NCBI GenBank assembly: GCA_900551775.1
Contig: URXI01000036.1
Span: 1-22,527 of the forward strand
Direction: 5' to 3'
DNA length: 22,527 nt
DNA from: an uncultured Eubacterium sp.
GTDB lineage: Bacteria; Bacillota; Clostridia; Peptostreptococcales; Anaerovoracaceae
The notes under the pieces: model-generated
The model's input: only the letters and a program-made list of their open reading frames with translations
What the model was told of the DNA's origin: nothing
Databases searched by the model: none
Part shown: piece after piece, positions 15,904 to 22,527 of the stretch
How the letters are laid out: the number at the start of each line of letters is the position of its first letter
Position numbering within the stretch: position 1 is the stretch's first letter
Program-made: the position numbers and the translations under genes

Positions 15904-16953
15904 ATGAAGAAGCTGATGAAGAACAAACTTTTATTCGGGCTGATCTGTGTGCTGCTCCTGGCAATCATCGCCTTTGCTGGTTTGATGATTTATATCAATA
16001 GTCTTGATAAATCTTTTGACAGCAGTAAGCAGGATACGATAAATATAACCATTGAATCGGGCTCCACTACAGATGATATTGCCAATCTTTTAGAAGAGAA
16101 GGGAATCATCAAGAACGCTGCTGCTTTCAAACACTTCTCCAAATTCAAAAGATACGACAGTAAATATCAAGCCGGAAACTATGCCTTATCGCCTGCTATG
16201 AAACTCTCTGAGATTGCAGACATCATCATGAGTGGAAAGACCAACAACATGACTGTTACAATCCCGGAAGGATACACGATCTATCAGATGGCGGACAAAC
16301 TGGCAGATGAAGGTTTAGTGGATAAAGAAAAATTTAAATCTCTTCTGGTAAATGGAAATTTTGATTATGATTTCTTAAAGGAAGCGCAAACGGGGAAGAA
16401 TCATCTGGAAGGATACTTATTCCCTGAGACTTACACCATCGAATACGATGCTGACGAAGAGACCATCATCAGAACCATGCTTGACCAGTTTGGCAGCGTC
16501 TTCACCGACGAATTTAAAAAGCAGGCGGACAAGCTCGGCTATTCCATCAACGACATCATCGTGGTCGCTTCTGTCATAGAACGGGAATGCCAGGTAGACG
16601 ACGAAAGAGGAAAAGTTGCCAGTGTCATCTATAACCGCTTAAAAGAAGAAATGCCACTGCAGATGTGCTCTACCGTACAATATGTACTGGGCAAACAGAA
16701 AGAAACGCTGACCAACGCGGATACAGAAATATCTTCACCTTATAACACTTATATCAATGCAGGGCTTCCTCCAGGACCGATCTGCTGTCCGGGACTTGCC
16801 TCTATCAAAGCAGCCTTATATCCGGAAGATACAGATTACCTGTATTTTGTTGTCAGCGACAAACTGGATGGCACGCAGAAATTTTCCAGCGATTATAATC
16901 AGTTTCTGAAGGACAAGGATGCATATTATAAAGCATTAGAAGGTCAGGAATAA
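15904..16953 (+). CDS. mltG: Endolytic murein transglycosylase MltG
   Basis: A 349-residue YceG-family membrane enzyme that cuts nascent glycan strands and so sets the length of new peptidoglycan chains. One membrane segment lies at about residues 9-31 after a short basic N-terminus (MKKLMKNK), with the rest outside the cell. The LysM-like region (about 45-180) is followed by the catalytic block, where ASVIEREC places the catalytic Glu at E226 and YNRL and AGLPPGPI further define the family. GAGGT (15894-15898) precedes the ATG. The trmR start directly follows the stop codon. The mltG-trmR-U32 order is the same as yrrL-yrrM-yrrN in Bacillus subtilis. Confidence 0.95.
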   Translation: MKKLMKNKLLFGLICVLLLAIIAFAGLMIYINSLDKSFDSSKQDTINITIESGSTTDDIANLLEEKGIIKNAAAFKHFSKFKRYDSKYQAGNYALSPAMKLSEIADIIMSGKTNNMTVTIPEGYTIYQMADKLADEGLVDKEKFKSLLVNGNFDYDFLKEAQTGKNHLEGYLFPETYTIEYDADEETIIRTMLDQFGSVFTDEFKKQADKLGYSINDIIVVASVIERECQVDDERGKVASVIYNRLKEEMPLQMCSTVQYVLGKQKETLTNADTEISSPYNTYINAGLPPGPICCPGLASIKAALYPEDTDYLYFVVSDKLDGTQKFSSDYNQFLKDKDAYYKALEGQE

Positions 16954-17619
16954 ATGAACATTACCAACGATTTAGTTACAGAATATATCAATCGCCATTA
17001 TCAGCCGCTGAATGAGAGACTGGGAGAGCTGCGGCTGATTGGAGAACGAGATAACGTACCTATCATACTGAAAGAGACGGAAAGCTTTCTCAATATACTT
17101 TTGGCATTGAAATGTCCCAAAAAAATATTAGAAGTGGGGACGGCAATCGGTTATTCAGCTCTATATTTTGCTGAATGCTGTCAAAATGCAGAAATTTATA
17201 CCATCGAAAAAAATGAATATGCCGTAAAGTCTGCAAGGCACAATATTGCTGCTGCCAGACTTGAAAGCCGTATCCATTCGCTCTTCGGAGACGGGCAGGA
17301 GCAGATAGAAAAGCTGCGAGATCAGGGAATCGACGGCTTTGATTTTGTGTTTATTGATGCAGCGAAAAGTCATTATAAGCGTTTTTTTGACGCAGCCATT
17401 TCCGTCTGTGAAAAAGATGCTGTCGTGGTTTCGGATAACATTTTGCAGCGGGGCATGACGGTTTCAGATCAATACGATACTAACGGGAAACACAAGACAA
17501 ATATAAAGAAAATGCGAGATTACGTGGAGTATATCTGCAATGACAGAACCCTGGATACTTCTTTGATGAGTATCGGGGATGGTATTGCAGTGTCCATATA
17601 CAGAGGTGAAAATGGATAG
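16954..17619 (+). CDS. trmR: tRNA 5-hydroxyuridine methyltransferase TrmR-like (YrrM)
   Basis: A 221-residue SAM-dependent O-methyltransferase. TrmR methylates 5-hydroxyuridine at tRNA position 34 to 5-methoxyuridine, widening wobble decoding. The SAM site is ILEVGTAIGYSALYFA (58-73) and the predicted metal ligands are D135 (FIDAAKSHY), D161 and N162 (VVSDNIL), as in YrrM and the related catechol methyltransferase fold. The family also includes small-molecule methyltransferases, so the assignment leans on the neighbours: mltG just upstream and a U32 protein overlapping by 8 bases downstream, as in Bacillus yrrL-yrrM-yrrN-yrrO. The ATG comes right after the mltG stop with AGGA (16946-16949) upstream. 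Confidence 0.88.
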   Translation: MNITNDLVTEYINRHYQPLNERLGELRLIGERDNVPIILKETESFLNILLALKCPKKILEVGTAIGYSALYFAECCQNAEIYTIEKNEYAVKSARHNIAAARLESRIHSLFGDGQEQIEKLRDQGIDGFDFVFIDAAKSHYKRFFDAAISVCEKDAVVVSDNILQRGMTVSDQYDTNGKHKTNIKKMRDYVEYICNDRTLDTSLMSIGDGIAVSIYRGENG

Positions 17620-18856
17620 AGATCAATTCGAACTGCTCGCACCAGCGGGCGATTTAGAAAAATTAAAAATAGCAATCATATACGGGGCGGATGCCGTGTA
17701 CTTCGGCGGAGAGATGTTCAGTCTCAGAGCTGGCGCAGGTAATCTGACCATCGAAGAAATGAAAGAAGGCGTCAGTTTTGCACATGAGCGAGGAAAACGC
17801 TGCTATCTGACCATCAATATCTTCGCACATAACGAAGATATCGAACCGTTAACGGATTATCTGAGCCAGATCAAAGGAATCGGCATCGACGCTTTCATCG
17901 TATCAGATCCGGGTGTCATCGATCTGATTCAGGAAGTGATTCCTGCAGCAGAAATTCATCTGAGCACCCAGGCAAATATGACGAATTTCAGAACAGCAAG
18001 GTTTTGGCACAAGATGGGCATCAAGCGGCTGGTCCTTGCCAGAGAGCTGACTTTTACGGAAATCAATCAGATCCGAGAGAACATCCCTTCAGATATGGAA
18101 ATCGAGGCTTTCATTCATGGAGCTATGTGTATATCTTATTCCGGCAGATGCCTTTTGAGTAATTTTATGATCGAAAGAGACGCCAATCGCGGCATGTGTG
18201 CCCATCCGTGCAGATGGAAGTATTCTCTAGTGGAGGAAAAACGGCCGGGAGAATATTATCCAGTTGAAGAAGATGAACGGGGCACCTACATCCTCAATTC
18301 TCGAGATTTGTGTATGATTGAACATATTCCGCAGATTGTAAAATCGGGCATTATGTCAGCCAAGATTGAAGGCCGCATGAAAAGCGTATTTTACGTTGCA
18401 ACGATTGTCCATGCTTACAGACAGGCAATTGACGCATATTTCGCTGATCCCGATCATTACCAGTTCAATCACGACTGGCTTAATGAATTGAAAAAAGTCA
18501 GTCATAGAGAGTTCACGACAGGCTTCTACTTTGATAAACCGACGAACAAAGACCAGAATTATCAGACCAGTGCTTACACACGTGAGTATTCCTTTGTCGG
18601 AATTGTCAGAAGCTATGATACCGATACAGGCCTCGCCGTTGTAGAGCAGCGAAACAAGATGTCCATAGGCGAGGAAATCGAAATTTTTGGACCGGATATT
18701 CCGTTTTTCACACAGGCCTTAGGCGAGATATACGATGCAGAAAGTGGTGAAGCTTTAGAATCCGCACCGCATCCGCAGCAGATGCTAAAGATCAAGATGG
18801 ATCAGCCGGTAAAAGAGAACTATATTTTACGCAAGAAGAAATGGAGTGATTTTTAA
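17612..18856 (+). CDS. trhP: U32 family protein, probable tRNA hydroxylation protein TrhP
   Basis: A 414-residue protein long called peptidase U32 or collagenase-like. Members of this group (TrhP, YrrN/YrrO) are needed to put the hydroxyl on U34 of tRNA before TrmR or CmoB acts, with prephenate as a donor in known cases. The N-terminal ELLAPAGDLEKLKIAI begins a TIM-barrel; the U32 signature EAFIHGAMCISYSGRC ends at C180, and four cysteines (C173, C180, C196, C200) fit an iron-sulfur cluster. Only one U32 gene is present here, whereas Bacillus has two in tandem. I chose the ATG at 17612 (AGAGGTG at 17602-17608); an in-frame ATG at 17579 lies deep in trmR and lacks a binding site. The stop overlaps the next start by one base. 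Confidence 0.9.
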   Translation: MDRDQFELLAPAGDLEKLKIAIIYGADAVYFGGEMFSLRAGAGNLTIEEMKEGVSFAHERGKRCYLTINIFAHNEDIEPLTDYLSQIKGIGIDAFIVSDPGVIDLIQEVIPAAEIHLSTQANMTNFRTARFWHKMGIKRLVLARELTFTEINQIRENIPSDMEIEAFIHGAMCISYSGRCLLSNFMIERDANRGMCAHPCRWKYSLVEEKRPGEYYPVEEDERGTYILNSRDLCMIEHIPQIVKSGIMSAKIEGRMKSVFYVATIVHAYRQAIDAYFADPDHYQFNHDWLNELKKVSHREFTTGFYFDKPTNKDQNYQTSAYTREYSFVGIVRSYDTDTGLAVVEQRNKMSIGEEIEIFGPDIPFFTQALGEIYDAESGEALESAPHPQQMLKIKMDQPVKENYILRKKKWSDF

Positions 18857-20148
18857 TGACACCTGACCCCAGTAATTTACCTTTTCAATTACAAATTATC
18901 TTTATTATTGTTACCATCATATTGAACGGGATTACAGTGCTGTCCAATACTGCAATGAATACGGTCAGCAGAAACAAAATCAGACAGTTGGCAGATGAGG
19001 ACAGAACTGCAGCAAAACTGCAGATACTTCTCGATAAGCCGACCCATTACCGGTTTACCAACCGATTTCTCAGCTACGTATTCATCACAGTCGGTCTGTT
19101 TTTTACTATCGGATTGCCAAACAGCGACATTTTATCCATTGCAATTTATGTAGTGGCGTTGATCACTTTCAGCGAATTTTTTACTCGCAAATTGGCGCAG
19201 CAGCACAGCGAGTCCATCGCTTTGGCCTTTGCAGGCGTACAGAAATTTTTTGTGATCATCATGACGCCTTTTGTCGCTCTACTGACTCTGATCGCAGATC
19301 TCTTCTTGAAGATCTTCAGACAAAAAACCGATATCGAGTACAGCGGCTATTCAGAAGAACAAGTGATGTCCATCCTGGAAGCAGGACAGCAGAGCGGTGA
19401 AATCAAAGAAGAAGGCAAGAAGATGATCAATAGTATCTTCCAGTTCGACGATGAGCTTGCCTATGAAATCATGACACCGAGGACAGACGTCTTCTTAATT
19501 GATATCAACGATCCCGCTGAAGAATATCTGGATCAGCTGATGGAACTGCGATATTCCAGAATTCCGGTCTGTGAAGATGAAACGGATAATATCATTGGTA
19601 TTCTGCATATCAAAGACTATCTGATCAAAGCCCGGGAATCCGGTTTTGACAAGGTCGACATCAGAGCGATATTACGAAAACCATATTTCGTTCCAGAAAC
19701 CAAAAACATCGACGCACTGTTCTTTGAACTGCAGATAGAGAAACAGCACATTGCAGTTCTAATTGATGAATACGGCGGATTCAGCGGCATCGTCACCATG
19801 GAAGACATCATCGAAGAGATTGTTGGTGACATAGACGACGAGTATGATGAAGAAGAACATATTATCGACAAAGTTGACGATAATAATTATTACGTCGATG
19901 GAAATGTTTCTCTCAATGATCTCAACGAAGAAGCCAATATCAACCTCGAATCTGAAAACAGTGAGACAATCGGCGGATTTTTGATTGATATACTTGGAGA
20001 GATTCCGGAGGAGGGTGATGAAAATCGAGAAGTAACCTTCGAAAACTATGTCTTCACAATTCTCTCTGTCAAAGAAAGACGTATCGAAAAAGTCAAGATC
20101 ACAATAAATCAGGAATCCAGTGAGGAAGACAAGGAGGACGAACAATGA
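18856..20148 (+). CDS. CNNM/CBS-domain membrane protein (CorC/HlyC family)
   Basis: A 430-residue membrane protein of the HlyC/CorC group, members of which are linked to magnesium (and cobalt) export. The CNNM membrane domain has about four hydrophobic segments (near 11-32, 68-85, 91-108, 122-150). A CBS pair follows from about 206 (MTPRTDVFLIDIND), likely sensing adenine nucleotides or Mg, and a CorC-type domain covers about 339-420. An acidic linker (IDDEYDEEEH) separates them. Older databases call the family hemolysins; there is no sign of such activity here. The start shares one base with the stop of the U32 gene, with GGAG (18843-18846) upstream. The next gene overlaps by 4 bases (ATGA). 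The metal moved is not known. Confidence 0.9.
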   Translation: MTPDPSNLPFQLQIIFIIVTIILNGITVLSNTAMNTVSRNKIRQLADEDRTAAKLQILLDKPTHYRFTNRFLSYVFITVGLFFTIGLPNSDILSIAIYVVALITFSEFFTRKLAQQHSESIALAFAGVQKFFVIIMTPFVALLTLIADLFLKIFRQKTDIEYSGYSEEQVMSILEAGQQSGEIKEEGKKMINSIFQFDDELAYEIMTPRTDVFLIDINDPAEEYLDQLMELRYSRIPVCEDETDNIIGILHIKDYLIKARESGFDKVDIRAILRKPYFVPETKNIDALFFELQIEKQHIAVLIDEYGGFSGIVTMEDIIEEIVGDIDDEYDEEEHIIDKVDDNNYYVDGNVSLNDLNEEANINLESENSETIGGFLIDILGEIPEEGDENREVTFENYVFTILSVKERRIEKVKITINQESSEEDKEDEQ

Positions 20149-20573
20149 GATTTGCCATAGCGTCAGTTTTATTAGTTGTTTTTATCTATATCAATGTGCT
20201 CGGTATGTTCAAAGGATACAAGGAAATACCCGAAGGGAAATATAAACAGACTCTTTGGAAATACAAGAAGATGGAATTGATTGAAAAGGGCATCATCTGT
20301 GTTGTCTTTACAGTCGTTATTTTTTCCATGGGATGGACAGATGAACTGGCGGCAGTCGCTTTGGCTGCCATGGCAGTCATCATGTTAATTGAATATCTAT
20401 TTGGAAAATACATACGGAAAAGTTTTATATGTCCTAATTGCGGTGCCCCGATTTGGACTGGAAATTTTATTGTCATCTTGAGAGCAAAAAAGCAGTGCTA
20501 CGAATGCGGCTTTAAATTTACTGACGAAGGAAAAAAAGCAACCAGCGAAAACCATGAAAATGAAGACGAGTAA
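20145..20573 (+). CDS. Small membrane protein with C-terminal zinc ribbon, unknown function
   Basis: I do not recognise this 142-residue protein. It has three hydrophobic segments (about 4-20, 48-63 and 67-86), then a soluble C-terminal part with CPNC (96-99) and CYEC (118-121), 18 residues apart, which looks like a zinc ribbon. A hydrophilic tail rich in Lys, Glu and Asn ends it. AAGGAGG (20131-20137) is a strong ribosome binding site 7 bases before the ATG, which overlaps the CNNM gene stop by 4 bases. The tail coding overlaps the start of the GTPase gene. Tight coupling on both sides suggests a real protein made in step with its neighbours, but no function can be given. Confidence 0.8.
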   Translation: MRFAIASVLLVVFIYINVLGMFKGYKEIPEGKYKQTLWKYKKMELIEKGIICVVFTVVIFSMGWTDELAAVALAAMAVIMLIEYLFGKYIRKSFICPNCGAPIWTGNFIVILRAKKQCYECGFKFTDEGKKATSENHENEDE

Positions 20574-22527
20574 TAAACTGACAATCGGAATACTTGCTCA
20601 TGTAGATGCAGGAAAGACGACGTTGTCCGAAGGCATCTTGTATTTGAATGGCATCACCAGGTCTCTCGGAAGGGTAGATCATGGTGATGCTTTTCTTGAT
20701 ACCTTTGAACTGGAGCGGGCGCGAGGCATTACCATATTCTCGAAGCAGGCAGTGTTTCCTCTGGGGCAAAAAGAAGTAACACTTCTGGACACGCCGGGAC
20801 ACATGGACTTTTCTGCCGAAATGGAACGCGTCCTGCAGGTTTTAGATTATGCCATCTTAGTCATCAGCGGCTCTGACGGCGTTCAAGGACAGGTACAGAC
20901 TCTTTGGAAACTTCTGGAACGTTACGAAATTCCAACTTTTCTCTTTATTAACAAAATGGATCAAATTGGCGCCGATCTGTCACGCGTCATGACTGCACTG
21001 CGGGAGAGGCTCAGTGAACGATGCATTCTGGCAGATGAGAAAGACGAGACTTTTTTTGAGCAGGCAGCTCTCTGCGACGAAGAACTTCTGGAAAAATACC
21101 TGGAGACTGGATTCGTTACAGATGAGGAAATCGCTTACCTGACAGCAAAGCGCAGGCTTTTTCCCTGCTTTAGCGGTTCTGCTCTGAAAATGGAAGGGGT
21201 GAAAGAATTCTTAGATGAATTTGAGAAGCTCACCCTTTGTCCGGCCTACTGCGAAGAGTTCGCTGCTCGTGTCTTTAAAATCACCAGAGACGAACAGGGA
21301 AACAGGCTGACCCATATGAAAATTACCGGCGGCAGTCTCCACGTAAGAGACTTAATCGAGGAGGATAAAGTAAACCAGATCAGAATCTACTCTGGCACCC
21401 GCTTTCAAAGTATAGAAAAAGCGGAGGCTGGAACAATCTGTGCCGTGACTGGGCTTGCGAATACCCGTATCGGCCAGGGATTGGGCGCCAGCAAGGGAGG
21501 ATTCGATCCGTTACTGGATACGGTCTTAACCTATCAGGTTCTACTACCCGAGGGTTATGACCAGCACGATGCTTACATGAAACTAAAGTTGCTGGAAGAA
21601 GAAATTCCAGAGTTACACGTAGTATGGAATGAAGAAAAAAGGCAGATTCATATTCAGATGATGGGAGAGGTGCAGGGCGAAATCCTAAAAAACCTGGTCT
21701 TACAGCGTTTTGATCTTGCTATTGAGTACGGCAGTGAAACGATTCTCTATAAAGAGACTCTTGCGGAAACGGTGGAGGGCGTCGGCCATTTTGAACCGCT
21801 TCGTCATTACGCAGAGGTTCACCTGATTTTGGAACCTCTGCCGGCGGGAAGTGGTCTGGTCTTTGATACGTCCGTAAGTGAAGATGATCTGGATCGGAAC
21901 TGGCAGCGGCTGATTTTATCACACATGGCGGAAAAACCGCATCCCGGAGTATTGACCGGTTCTGAAATTACTGATATGAAAATCACCCTGGCGGCAGGAA
22001 AGGCTCACGTCAAGCATACAGAAGGCGGAGATTTCCGTCAGGCGACCTATCGTGCCATCCGCCAGGGACTTCGCAAAGCGAAGAGCATTCTGCTAGAGCC
22101 CTATTATGAGTATCGCCTGGAAGTACCACAAGAGTGGGTGGGCAGAGCAATGTCCGACGTCCAGAAGATGTACGGCACCTGTAATCCACCTGAGAGTTTT
22201 GGCGAAATCACCGTCCTCACCGGCGATGCACCAGTCCAAGCGATGAATGGCTATCAAAAAGAAGTCGTCTCTTATACGAAGGGGCTGGGCCGGCTGTTCT
22301 GTTTCTTAAAAGGTAATTTTCCTTGTCACAATGCTGAAGAGATCATCGCCGCAACTGGATATGATGCAGACAGGGATTTAGAAAATCCTTGCGGCTCTGT
22401 ATTCTGTTCTCATGGCAGCGGTGTCACCGTTTCCTGGAATGAAGTCGAGCAGCACATGCATCTTGACAGCGTGTTGAGAAGTCCAAAGGAGTTGTCAGAA
22501 AACAGGAGCAATGGCGGTGCAGTCTCC
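20554..22527 (+). CDS. Tet(M)/EF-G-like ribosomal GTPase, 3' truncated
   Basis: The frame is open to the window end (658 codons, no stop). It is a translational GTPase of the Tet(M)/Tet(O)/EF-G group: AHVDAGKTT (15-23), RARGITIF, DTPGHMDF (79-86) and NKMD (133-136) make the G domain, followed by EF-G domains II-V, with LLEPYYEYRLEVPQEW in the domain IV-V junction. It already exceeds Tet(M) (639 residues) and carries an added C-terminal segment (from about 592, with SVFCSHGSG and MHLDS) known from chromosomal clostridial homologues. The Tet(M) domain IV tip Ser-Pro-Val is replaced by Val-Lys-His (486-488), so tetracycline protection is doubtful. Start may be ATG 20554 or 20560; both lie inside the previous gene and neither has a good ribosome binding site. 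Confidence 0.88.
   Translation, partial: MKMKTSNKLTIGILAHVDAGKTTLSEGILYLNGITRSLGRVDHGDAFLDTFELERARGITIFSKQAVFPLGQKEVTLLDTPGHMDFSAEMERVLQVLDYAILVISGSDGVQGQVQTLWKLLERYEIPTFLFINKMDQIGADLSRVMTALRERLSERCILADEKDETFFEQAALCDEELLEKYLETGFVTDEEIAYLTAKRRLFPCFSGSALKMEGVKEFLDEFEKLTLCPAYCEEFAARVFKITRDEQGNRLTHMKITGGSLHVRDLIEEDKVNQIRIYSGTRFQSIEKAEAGTICAVTGLANTRIGQGLGASKGGFDPLLDTVLTYQVLLPEGYDQHDAYMKLKLLEEEIPELHVVWNEEKRQIHIQMMGEVQGEILKNLVLQRFDLAIEYGSETILYKETLAETVEGVGHFEPLRHYAEVHLILEPLPAGSGLVFDTSVSEDDLDRNWQRLILSHMAEKPHPGVLTGSEITDMKITLAAGKAHVKHTEGGDFRQATYRAIRQGLRKAKSILLEPYYEYRLEVPQEWVGRAMSDVQKMYGTCNPPESFGEITVLTGDAPVQAMNGYQKEVVSYTKGLGRLFCFLKGNFPCHNAEEIIAATGYDADRDLENPCGSVFCSHGSGVTVSWNEVEQHMHLDSVLRSPKELSENRSNGGAVS

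Noticed and set aside
17579..17611. ATG at 17579 as the start of the U32 gene
   Set aside because: No ribosome binding site, and the extra 11 residues do not fit the family; ATG 17612 has AGAGGTG upstream.
20554..22527. Tetracycline resistance gene
   Set aside because: The fold matches the Tet ribosomal protection group, but the tip residues needed to displace the drug are not kept and the setting is a core operon with no mobile element nearby.
1..22527. Search for CRISPR arrays, tRNA genes, insertion sequences and phage genes
   Set aside because: No regularly spaced repeats, no tRNA-like clover-leaf sequence in any gap and no transposase or integrase frame were seen.

Overview
The window is a stretch of core chromosome from a low-to-mid GC Gram-positive anaerobe, almost certainly class Clostridia. 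The grounds are the gene set and its order (relA, MBL hydrolase, hemZ, hisS, aspS; nadD, yqeK, rsfS, leuS; RNase J; efp; mltG, trmR, U32 protein), strong AGGAGG-type ribosome binding sites, frequent stop/start overlaps, and an EF-P with the Firmicutes KPGK loop. A family such as Anaerovoracaceae (former Clostridiales Family XIII) is possible, but that is a guess from the overall look and not something the sequence proves. All genes are on the + strand. No phage, transposase, CRISPR array, tRNA or rRNA was seen.

Layout. 1-1512: the 3' part of a fused secDF gene (cut by the window start). 1539-5765: relA (bifunctional (p)ppGpp enzyme), a glyoxalase II-like metallo-hydrolase, and hemZ with a TTG start overlapping it. 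5768-8796: hisS and aspS. 8799-9960: nadD and yqeK, overlapping. 9961-10067: a short gap holding two hairpins. 10068-12888: rsfS and leuS. 12899-14689: RNase J with a basic N-terminal tail. 14690-14858: a 169-base gap holding an imperfect inverted repeat about 144 bases across with a perfect 19-base tandem duplication inside. 14859-15839: a YlbF-family gene, a well-formed sigma-A-type promoter and efp, followed by a terminator-like hairpin. 15904-22527: an almost gapless run of mltG, trmR, a U32/TrhP-type protein, a CNNM/CBS protein, a small membrane zinc-ribbon protein, and a Tet(M)/EF-G-like GTPase that runs off the window end. No stretch over 300 bases lacks a gene.

How the genes fit together. 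Most of the window serves translation and its control: three aminoacyl-tRNA synthetases, RsfS (shuts down ribosome assembly when nutrients are low), RelA (stringent response), EF-P (rescues polyproline stalls), TrmR plus a U32 protein (5-methoxyuridine at tRNA wobble position 34), and a ribosomal GTPase. RNase J and the YlbF homologue belong to mRNA decay. SecDF and MltG act at the membrane and cell wall; NadD makes NAD; HemZ is a radical SAM enzyme of the HemN family.

This is mainly an ordinary housekeeping region and I see no clear new multi-gene system. The items most worth a second look are the structured intergenic element at 14689-14832, the related-looking motif at 10013-10051, the ribosomal GTPase whose domain IV tip lacks the Tet(M) Ser-Pro-Val, and the uncharacterised zinc-ribbon membrane protein coupled to it.
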